From contig OW203989.1 of NCBI GenBank assembly GCA_934047225.1, positions 4,749,977-4,813,976 on the forward strand: a DNA stretch of 64,000 bases, given 5' to 3'. The position numbers were made by a program, and so were the translations under genes. Source of the DNA: Ypsolopha sequella. Lineage: Eukaryota; Arthropoda; Insecta; Lepidoptera; Ypsolophidae. The notes beneath the pieces were generated by a model. It was not told the origin of the DNA. It made no database searches and saw only the letters and a list, made by a program, of their open reading frames with translations. How positions within the stretch are numbered: the first letter of the stretch is position 1; each line of letters begins with the position of its first letter. Positions 55,521 through 64,000 of this stretch are shown here, piece after piece.

Positions 55521-57240
55521 GTTCAAATAAAATTACAAGACGTAGTTTACTCCATGTAACAGGTGAAGCAGACCAAAAATGAGACAGTTTCGTATTCATA
55601 CACGTCTTGAAACTCACACATGCGCAATTTGTCTCAGTTTTTACTGCAAGGCAGCAGTCACTAAGATTTAGTCACTTAGTAACTAAGTGCACATATGTTT
55701 ACAACGTCGGCCTCAATTCGATCTTGACAGCGCATCGTCTTGTATTTTTATTTGGTCTGAGTCATAATATGTTTATAACTGTCAAAGCAAAAGTTACAAT
55801 AAAATAAATTTCCAACCAAAAAGCAAGCCGATATATCTAAAAATAAACCAGCAATATCCCAAGCCCAACCCCAGAGGTGACAATCCGACAGATATAATTT
55901 CCTTTACCGAGAGGCCCGGGCCGACCCGGCAGCGTATATTGAATATCATATCCTACATCTATATATTACGTATAAAAGAATATTTTGACTGACTGATCTA
56001 TCAATTTCTTGACTAAACGGGTCTAGTAACTAGTATGAAGGAATTCTTATTAAATCCAATATTTTTTCCGTACGAAATATTTCAGTATTAGCTAAAAACA
56101 CACCAATTTGTTGTTTTGCTGCGTGATCATTAGTATTACGTGTCCAAGAAAAAGAGGTCAATGAGCCAACTTATAATCGCCTCTATCAAAAACAAATAAG
56201 GTCTTTGCCATTGGATTTATTGTACTGGACGGGTAATAAAAAAGTTGCTAGGATAGGCCATCCTCTTAAGGCCCAGTATCAAGCTAAACTACCGCCCTGC
56301 ACCAACGATTTTGTTTTCGAAATGTCTATCCTGCTCTAACCAACCGCCGCGCACGCAATTCTTCAGTTATTTTTAATTTGCGGCTACATTAATAAATCTA
56401 ATTAATATCATACTACAAATATCTTCAGTAATATATGTATGTAGATAATTCTTGTGAATATTGAGATTTATAGCTTTCAAAATATGATTAGCATTTTAAG
56501 ATTTTTTTAGAGCTGCTATCGCGATTTTTTTCTATCGGGAAAAGTTAATGACATTACGTTTTCAGATCTGGAAATGTGTTAAATATGTCCTCTTCTATAT
56601 CACATATTTTTTATTTATTTTAAATATGATAATAAACTGCTAATAATAAATAAATAAATTGTGAATTAAGCTTGGTACGAAGCCTTAATACAAGAAAGAA
56701 ATAATAAAATGAAACAACGTATTAGTATGGTGTCACAAGTCACAAATTCATCTAAAATCAAATTGAAAAGGATTTTATTTATTTAATATCATAGGAAGCC
56801 TTTAAAATAAAATAATTGCTTAAGGTCGTAAAACGAACCCTTTTCATTCCCATGTGACAACGTACATATACCTACAGACTACAATATTCGCAGTGCTATC
56901 ACGTGTACCTCAGGTCTCGCAGTTCAAGGCATTTTAGTTGTTATCTCTTGACAATAAGTACTTTGATACTTCTGCGGCGTTTACCTTACGGTTTTGCCCA
57001 CTTGACGGCTGCGTATGGATTTATGACTACCCGCATATGGGGAGGTAAAAGTTTCTACGTGATTTTAAGGGTCCAAAGTGACGTGTCAGATGTGAAATGA
57101 AGCGCTGAAGGCGGTAAATGGAATAATAGGTATTTGAAAGGTTATTGTCAAAAGAAAGAGGTTTTATAGAGTTCATAATATAAACTCTATAAAACTTTAA
57201 GATATTATCTTTCAAAGAAAAAAATATTAATGTGTTAATT
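55521..57240. other. Unassigned region
   Basis: No convincing exon or known repeat. A short inverted pair agagttcataata / tataaactct lies at 57,168-57,192. Confidence 0.3.
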
Positions 57241-57244
57241 ATAT

Positions 57245-57330
57245 TATATCGTTACGACATACCTGACGGGGTGGACTGTCACTGAAACAGCTAACAACAG
57301 TACACCCTCTTTCCATCGAAAAATCTTGAC
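57245..57330 (-). mobile_element. SINE 3' fragment
   Basis: atatcgttacgacataccTG is the inverted SINE terminus, followed by cagctaacaacagtacaccc. Confidence 0.5.
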
Positions 57331-57881
57331 ATTCCAACCCAAATAGCTAGGTGGTATTACCGCCGTATTTTTAGGGCATGTAGTTTTTCAAAAAACTCAA
57401 AGCTATTTTTATTTTTTTATTTAGGCAAATTTTATTTGACTGAACGTGTATGATTACATTTATTTAAATTTTTAATTGTTTCCTCGATGGTTTGCTGTAA
57501 GAAATCTCTAATAATAGATAAACTAACCCATATGCACATACCTTTTACAGTAACTGTTTGTGTTCCAGTTTTTGTGTACAATAAAGAATAAAGCATGCTT
57601 GTCCAGCTCCTATATTATGTATCTTTGGTTGCTAATTGGACTGGGTGCCTTTCATCAAAAACATAAATAAAAACTGAAATTTCAAAATTGCCTTTAGTGA
57701 GTACTAGCTTTTGCCCGCGGCTTCGCCCGCGTTGATTTAGTTTTTGTGTACTAATTTTTATAGAGCGTATTTAAATCTGGTTTGGAGTGTTTTTGGTACA
57801 ATTATTTGATCTCCAGGTAAAGTCTCTTTGGCGGGGCCTATTACCTATTGGTTTTTTGAAATTCATACATGAAGTACCTCT

Positions 57882-58049
57882 TTATACATTAGAAATTCTG
57901 CCCTCAGCTGTTAACACGACCAGGCTGCTAGGTGAGCTCACTCTCGAGCAGGCTACGTAAAACTGGCCATGCGAAAAGCAGTCCCCCCTAAGATCAATTC
58001 CTGCTGTTTTCAGTGACTGACCCTGAGACTTACTAATCGTCATTGCGAA
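57882..58049 (-). pseudogene. Helitron Pif1-like helicase, carboxy-terminal fragment
   Basis: The minus strand reads [55 protein letters not shown], stop (shown in 20-residue blocks). '[12 protein letters not shown]' and '[13 protein letters not shown]' are the last conserved helicase motifs of the Helitron Rep/helicase protein. Upstream the coding sequence breaks off at 58,049, where an 'agggttccattttttcc' repeat unit begins, so the rest of the enzyme (Rep domain and helicase motifs I-V) is absent. Confidence 0.85.
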
Positions 58050-58818
58050 AAGGAAAAAATGGAACCCTAATAGGATCAGAAACAAACATTATAAGTGCTC
58101 TCACTCCCTCTGGGAGTCAAGGTGTAGTGCTCGGCCGAAAAACTCACATGCTCGTTATTCGGCCTCGCTAGAAACACACTAATCGGCCTTCGGCCTCGTG
58201 GAGCTTAGCTCGGCCTTCTGCCTCGCCAGAGTGCCAAAAAAAGGAACTCACCGATCAAAGTTTTTCCGAAAAAGTATCAAAATCCCTATCAGTTGTCAAA
58301 GAATGTCAAATTTGTATATGGCAGCGTAATCAGCGACCCCGAATGCCCCTTGATACCGAGTTTCATGTAAATCGGAATACTTTTTTGGACCTGTGAAAAA
58401 ACTGTCAAAACCTGACAAATAAATTTTTTTTTTGGTGGTGTAGCCCCAGCTTGACCGATCACTATAGTTAAAACCCGAACTCCCTACGCTTATCCGTTCG
58501 GGAGATATGGCCGATCAAAATGTTGTCAATTTTTTATTTTCGTTTTTTTTTTACCGGCGTCGTCGTCTAGATCTCGCCGAACCCTTTTCTTAGAGTATCA
58601 TGAACATGGGAGATACGGGCCTGTAAAGTTTTGACACTTTCGGCAGACCGATCTCGTCGAGACATTTTCCTAGACACCCATCAACATGGGTTTAACTCCA
58701 GCCGTTCGGGATATACAGGCAGTCAAAGTTTTGAAATTTAAAAAAAAAACTTTTTTTGGCACCCCGTGGTCCAACCCACAGGGATGTACCACCTTCCGTT
58801 CCAAAGATATTTTGCTGG

Positions 58819-58890
58819 GATATAGATAGATAGATAGATAGATAGACAGACAGATAGATAGATAGATTTTGGATAGATAGTTTGATATAT
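58819..58890. repeat. (TAGA)n microsatellite
   Basis: Seventeen or so taga/cagaca tetranucleotides, interrupted once by ttttgg. Confidence 0.9.
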
Positions 58891-59124
58891 AGATACCTCA
58901 AAAGGAAAAAATGGAACCCTAATAGGATCACTTGTGTGGCTGTCTGTCTGTCCGTCTGTTACAGCCGATTTGCTCTGGCACACATACTTTCAAGAATTTT
59001 CAAACTTCAAAATCGATGCCATTTTCGTAATTAACGTCCAAAAAACCATAAAAACGACACCCATATTGATATTTACACATTTCAAAATTTCAATACCATC
59101 GTACCCCAACAGGAAATGATGTTA

Positions 59125-59418
59125 TTTCACGTTCACTACGTTAGATTTAGAAATCGTTGTTGTTTTCCTAATCAGCGACCCGATAAACCATATAAACGAT
59201 ACCCATGTTGGTTTTCAGACTTGGTCACCCCATTTCTCCCTTTTAGGGGTTGAATTCTGGAAAAGCCCTTTTTCACGTCCACCACGTTGTATTTTAAAAT
59301 CTTTGTTGTTTTTGTAATCAGCGACCCGATAAACCATACAAACGATACCCATGTTGATTTTCAGACTTTGTCACCCCATTTCCCCCTTTTAGGGGTTGAA
59401 TTCTGAAAAAACCTGAAA
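59125..59418 (+). repeat. 146-bp tandem duplication inside the Helitron
   Basis: atcagcgacccgataaacca at 59,171 and again at 59,317, each followed by acgatacccatgttg and cttttaggggttgaattctg. Confidence 0.8.
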
Positions 59419-59701
59419 CACGTGTTTACTCATTTATGAATAGGAGTACTCCTGTGAAGTCTCGAATAAAATAGTCTAACTAATCTTGTTTCCCCATACA
59501 AACTTTGGACCCCCGTTTCACCCCCTTAGGGGTAGAATTTCGAAAAACCCTTTCTTATTCCTTGTTTACATTACAAAGGAAAGCTTTGTGCAAAATTTCA
59601 GCTTTCTAGGTCGAAGGGTTTGGGCTGTGCGTTGATGAGTCAGTGAATGAGTCAGTGAATGAATCAGTCAGTCAGGACTTCTCTTTTTATATATATAGAT
59701 A

Positions 59702-60840
59702 GATTGAACTATTTACGAACTGTGTTGTCACATCAAGTGTGAACATATCCTTAGTATCCTTAGACAATCGGAATTTAATTGTATATCTATGTTTTTAATA
59801 ATAGGCACTCAGTCTAGTTGGCAATTAAATATATATAATAGGTCCTCATGATTTGAACTAGGATCTTTAGATCCAGAGATCAGCGTTCTCCCTACTTAAC
59901 TGAGTTAACTGTCACTCTTTTTTGACATAAAATAATCAATCAACTACAATAATTTTAGAAGTGTTAGCCGATATTATGCCAAAAATGTAAATAAACGCTT
60001 CAAAAACTGTCACCAAAGTCAGTTCCAATAGGTACGTCCTTCATATCTTCCTTTAACTTCAAAGCGCGAACCTTGTACGAGTAGCAATAACAAAGGAATC
60101 CCGTCGTATGTCGAACACCAACGCTATCAAATCACAATTTAATTAAAATAATTACGCTTTCACAAACAGCGTAGGTAAATACATTTAATATTGTCCTAGC
60201 AAACAGCGCAAAGACTAAGTACAACACAGAAATGTAAACTGTTTTAGAGAGGCGGAAGTACTGTAATGTACTTTGTGGATTGTCTCAACAAACATGCCGG
60301 TGGAAATTACTGTCTGATGATGAGAAATAACATGTGTTCTTTGTAGTTTGCATAATTAGAAGGAGGTTAAACAAAAGTACTCTAGAAAATATAGGTCTAT
60401 TGATTGATGAATACGATAGAAACGTAAGAGCTGTGTCAGGATCGTAGCAGAAAGATATCCGTGTAGTCTATGTACTACAATTACAAATAATGGCAATTCA
60501 AAAGGAAGAAAATAATTGAGCTTTTTTCTAAAATTGGTTAAAGTAAGTCTTAAAAAATAACTGGTAAGCCCAATCCAATCCTTACAACCTTGCTACAAAA
60601 TCCTTAGGCTGACTTAAAGGTTGCGTGACTTTCATTGTAATAAGTAAAATTGCATTTATGTACCTAGTTTTTCTCTCAGAACAAGGCTACATAATTAAGT
60701 CAACGCTTAAGGTAAAGCTCAATTAGAGTTGAAGTTGATCAAACTCAAGTATTCCTCATACATATGCAAACAATACAAGAAAAAATATAAAGCATTCTTA
60801 AATATAACAAGCAAGAAAATTTATCGACACGTGTCTCACC
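59702..60840. other. Unassigned region with a tRNA-like SINE head
   Basis: 59,830-59,905 (minus) reads ttaactcagttaagtaggga gaacg and gatcctagttcaaatcat, A- and B-box-like, without the rest of a SINE or tRNA. The remainder has no recognised content. Confidence 0.35.
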
Positions 60841-60847
60841 CTTTGTC

Positions 60848-61325
60848 TTCACTCCATAGCAACCGATATGTTGCTCATCCTATCGCTCCACAGCAACCGA
60901 TGTGTTGCTCACTCTACCGCTCCACAGCAACCGATGTGTTGCTCACTCTACCGCTCCACAGCAACCGATATGTTGCTCATCCTACCGCTCCACAGCAACC
61001 GATGTGTTGCTCACTCTACCGCTCCACAGCAGCCGATGTGTTGCTCATCCTACCGCTCCACAGCAACCGATGTGTTGTTTACTCTACCGCTACAGAGCGA
61101 CCGATGTGTTGCTCGCCCTAACGCTATAGGTAACCGATTTGTTGCTCACCCTACCACTCCACAGCAACCAATGTGTTGCTCACCCTACCGCTCCACAGCA
61201 ACCGATGTGTTGCTCATCCTACCGCTCCACAGCTACCGATGTGTTGTTCACCCTACCGCTTCACAGCTAGTGATGTGTTGCTCACCCTACCGCTCCACAG
61301 CAATTGATATGTTGCTCGCCTGACT
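60848..61325 (+). repeat. 34-bp minisatellite, about 14 copies
   Basis: Unit cagcaaccgatgtgttgctc accctaccgctcca. Since 34 is not a multiple of 3 and the unit has no stop in any frame, all three plus frames stay open (151, 130 and 75 codons) with the same 34-residue repeat phased differently. These ORFs are not evidence of a gene. The sequence just upstream (ataacaagcaagaaaattta) resembles the leader at 12,300. Confidence 0.95.
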
Positions 61326-61539
61326 GCTCAACAGCAACAATCACTGACACATTTATTTTCGGTACACTTCGGTCTTTGGTATAAAGACATAAACACTAAA
61401 GCTTACAAAAAGAAAAATTGAACTTTGTTTATATTTTAGATATTTAGGTTTACGAGGTTATATGCATTTAAGCTACTTATTATTTCAGAATTAAATAATA
61501 TAATTTAGATTTCCCATCATACCGTAATAATCATGGCTG

Positions 61540-61615
61540 AAACATGGCACTGGTGTGGACTGTTAACACTTAGAAACACCTCTGACACCCCTCAGGGTTT
61601 ACATCATGACGATGT
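61540..61615 (+). mobile_element. SINE 3' fragment
   Basis: gaaacacctctgacacccct cagggtttacatcatgacga tgta, matching the end of the copy at 401-531. Confidence 0.55.
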
Positions 61616-61784
61616 ATTATATTTGTATGTTATTCCAAAGACAAAAAAAAAACAAACAACTTGTATAATTAAAATAAAAACACGGAAGGGATGAACAGAA
61701 AATTTAATTTAATAAAAAGCTCATTTCAAAGACAGAACGATACATAAACATAAAAACAAGGCGCAATGGTCTCACAATCTGGTG

Positions 61785-61905
61785 ACACGCTCAATCCCCC
61801 AGGAGCGCTAGTAGTCGTGACAGAAATAATGCATCGCGCGCGCCCTCCGCCCGCCCTCGCTTAGCGGAACGTGGCGAATTGACGCGTCGAGAATCACGTT
61901 ATTTC
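61785..61905. other. CpG-rich block
   Basis: cgcgcgcgccctccgcccgc cctcgcttagcggaacg stands out in AT-rich surroundings, followed by the hairpin atcacgttatttcgtgat. No TATA box or exon could be tied to it. Confidence 0.35.
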
Positions 61906-61914
61906 GTGATTTTG

Positions 61915-63620
61915 TTTTTAGGGTTCGACTATGAACGCTCTATGTTTTTTCTGTCAAGAATGAATAAGCCGATTGAGCTGAAATTTGGTGTGTAGGTAGC
62001 AGATTAATTTGGTACTTCAGAAATAATAATGAAATAAATATTTTTATTTTGCTATTTTAGCTTTTCATTTTCAAAGTTACCGATATATATATCAAAAATA
62101 CCGTAATTGTATTTTTTCTTGTGTTTAGAAGTATCAAATTAAAATAAATAATAATGAAAATCTTCGATGACTACGTCTTCAATGAATTTTTAGTGTTTAT
62201 TGTGATTGGGTAGAGTATTTAAGAAATCGTATTTTCGACCAAACAAATAACTTTTAATTGCATATTTTTGTATTCTTAATATTATGTACTCATATAAGGA
62301 TATGTAAATTAAAAATATAACCAAAATAAGGTTATTATGATCCAAACTCATACTAGAGATTCGTTAAGAGATCAGAACCAATGTTTTACGACAGATATTC
62401 GGAAATTAACAAAATTCAATTTTGCATTCCCTTACCAATTCTCTCGGGGCTTAGCTTGAAAAAGAAGCACAAAAATATTTGGATTTCACATACAAATTCA
62501 TTGAACCATGATTACAGGATAGATATGACATGTCATTTAAACATTTATATTACATTTTATATTTTTTTTTTGTTTTTTGGTGACGACGCGACGGCTGCTA
62601 TTTTAAGCGCCACTTTTTGCCAGTGTCAAGTCAGATTCTGATATGGTTAGTTCAATTAATTCAATTTTTATTTTGGCGCGGATGTCGATGATTCTGCCAG
62701 TGTCACGTGATAGATTGTAAACTTGTCATGTATTCCATGAGAATATAAGCTCTAAAAGGAAAGAAGACATTTATTATTAATATTTATTATTAATATATTA
62801 GGCTATTAGCTATTCCCATGCTCGTGGATGTATAAAAATATTTTCTCCACCCCCAACCGGTTTCGCTTAAACGCATTTTCAAGAGCTTTTTCTTATACTA
62901 AAATGTACATACAAGCGATTAGTTTCAGCAAAGTTACATAATACTATCACTTATAAGATACATAACAAAATAAGATCATCTTCGCAGGTAAACAACTCGA
63001 ATTCAAGCTGACAGTACATTACCCTTCATCTAAGTATCCGGTTGCATATCCAGGGGCCCCTACCTTAGAGATATCATGTAACTACTCCACTTTACATTCA
63101 AAAAACAACCCAATCGGCTAATACTTTGGTTCTATTTTACAGTGATCACACCGGTCATGTAAGCGATCGTCCTATGATAATAAAATTCCTTATAGGACAA
63201 TTTTATTTTTGCTATGGGTAGGGTTGGTATTTCATTTCGCTTTTCTATTGTATCTTAGACGTACCTCGTTTGGATCGATATATGGGTAAGGGTAAAGCGT
63301 TGAAGGCTGATATTTTATAGAAATCGTAAAAGTTGGGTTTTTTGTTCGTGTACACTTGCTTTTAATAGACTGGTTACTGATAATTCGGATGGGCTGAAAA
63401 TCCACTTTTTTTCTTATTTTATATGTGACTAGTGGAATTACTTTAAAATGATCTATAAAAAGCTTAAATAAAAATATTGGACCCGATTTATAGGCTCCTA
63501 AAGAGACTCAAAATGTGATTGAGGAAAAAAAAATATTTTGTTCCTTTATGTGAGTTTATTATAAAAAATATTCGTCACTTAACAAATATAAAATCAAATA
63601 AACTGTAAATTTAGAAAATT
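61915..63620. other. Mostly unassigned, left flank of Gene C
   Basis: tttttagggttcgactatg at 61,916 is a diverged 'agggttccg' start. A possible polyadenylation signal for Gene C (AATAAA on the minus strand) is at 63,621-63,626. Confidence 0.3.
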
Positions 63621-63891
63621 TTTATTTTTATATTAAAGCTAACTTATAGATTTTTTCATTCAAATTAAATACTTGTACTTGCCCAACCGACTTCAAGAGA
63701 ATTTGTTAGTAATAAATAAATTATTAATAATCTATAGAAACATACATTAATTACTAGAGACATTCATTTATGTAAATATAGAGACATTAATTTAAATTTA
63801 TATCACAATATCACAGAAGCTGCTGGATGGGAGAATTTGCATTTCGTAAACATGCACTTATTCATCAAAGGTACTCCTAGGGGAAGTTCCA

Positions 63892-64000
63892 TTAATCTTC
63901 AACGCCAAGAATTTCAAATGTGTCATATCCTCCACCAGCAAAGATACAACCCTTAACAAACTTAGCAACTTTGAACGCGAAATTGAATCGTATTTCTTTA
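63892..64000 (-). CDS. Gene C: terminal coding exon, continues beyond the window
   Basis: The minus strand enters at the window edge and stays open to TAA at 63,894-63,892: KEIRFNFAFKVAKFVKGCIF then AGGGYDTFEILGVED and stop. Composition is protein-like and the downstream 270 bases are AT-rich with an AATAAA at 63,626-63,621, as expected for a 3' UTR. No splice acceptor is visible, so the exon is longer than the part seen. I do not recognise the family from 35 residues. Confidence 0.5.
   Translation of the reverse strand, partial: KEIRFNFAFKVAKFVKGCIFAGGGYDTFEILGVED

Larger units (their letters stand above)
57704..59699 (-). mobile_element. Helitron remnant, 1,996 bp, with helicase fragment
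   Basis: On the minus strand it begins TCTATATATATAAAAAGAGA after A (plus 59,700) and ends in the hairpin gcgggcgaagccgcgggc aaaag CTAG before T (plus 57,703). These are the exact Helitron termini and A/T insertion site. Inside: the end of a Pif1-like helicase (57,882-58,049), an 821-bp segment between 31-bp direct repeats, a (TAGA)n tract and a 146-bp tandem duplication (59,125-59,418). Confidence 0.85.

Noticed and set aside
58692..58983. 79- and 81-residue minus-strand ORFs
   Set aside because: Translations of a (TAGA)n microsatellite and of 'agggttcc' repeat DNA inside the Helitron.
60868..61323. 151-residue tandem-repeat protein gene
   Set aside because: The ORF exists only because the 34-bp unit lacks stops in every frame; no start context, splice site or flanking coding sequence.

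Overview
The window is nuclear DNA of a moth or butterfly (Lepidoptera): AT-rich, intron-containing, without operons, and built almost entirely from repeat families typical of that order. These are tRNA-headed SINEs ending in tcgtgacgatata, the 'agggttccgtac ... cgcacttggccgg' repeat, Helitrons with the gaagccgcgggc / gaagccgggcggg hairpin and CTAG end, LINE ORF2 tails reading GEAYVQQWTNTG, and many palindromic MITEs. No rRNA, genuine tRNA or CRISPR locus is visible.

Host genes are few. Gene A (about 2,968-10,054, + strand) is a hand-built five-exon model of 167 residues with an N-terminal hydrophobic segment. Every intron is GT-AG and all phases agree; I do not recognise the family, and its introns are full of transposons. 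A TATA/initiator promoter with a possible 42-residue membrane microprotein or first exon lies at 12,207-12,424 (- strand). Gene B starts near 38,884 (+): TATA box, initiator, a CpG-rich leader with small upstream ORFs, and a first coding exon (39,162-39,237) encoding a signal peptide. No later exon of it was found. Gene C enters from the right edge (63,892-64,000, -) as a terminal coding exon.

Repeat layout. 1-10 kb: SINE, 'ttccgtac' repeats, four palindromic or TIR elements (two flanked by TTAA) and a 62-bp minisatellite (4.9-6.1 kb) carrying a LINE tail with its own target-site duplication. 11-20 kb: MITEs, a tandem duplication with a transposon in one copy, and dispersed repeats. 22.4-23.8 kb: about 63 copies of a 22-bp satellite, each with AATAAA and GTGCAC. 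24-30 kb: LINE tail, a complete 495-bp non-autonomous Helitron, MITEs. 31-37 kb: a dense nest including a LINE ORF split by a MITE that itself hosts a further insertion. 40.5-41.3 kb: a TTAA-flanked piggyBac-like element inside a hAT-like element. 44-48 kb: LINE remnants and a hAT-like element with a near-perfect 8-bp duplication.

The most striking structure is at 48,525-53,075: a 4.55-kb palindrome whose roughly 2-kb arms each carry a copy of a decayed, intron-containing gene. That gene belongs to a widespread uncharacterised invertebrate family with motifs EEADTRI, VDTDVVVLAV and FHALTGCDTVSAF and a C-terminal cysteine-rich (tesmin/CXC-like) segment. The copies diverge from the centre, the palindrome ends in inverted TAGCTrGGTTTGTCTTGCC and GAA flanks both sides, so it may be one giant fold-back mobile unit. 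57.7-59.7 kb is a larger Helitron remnant with a Pif1-type helicase fragment, followed by a 34-bp minisatellite (60.85-61.3 kb).
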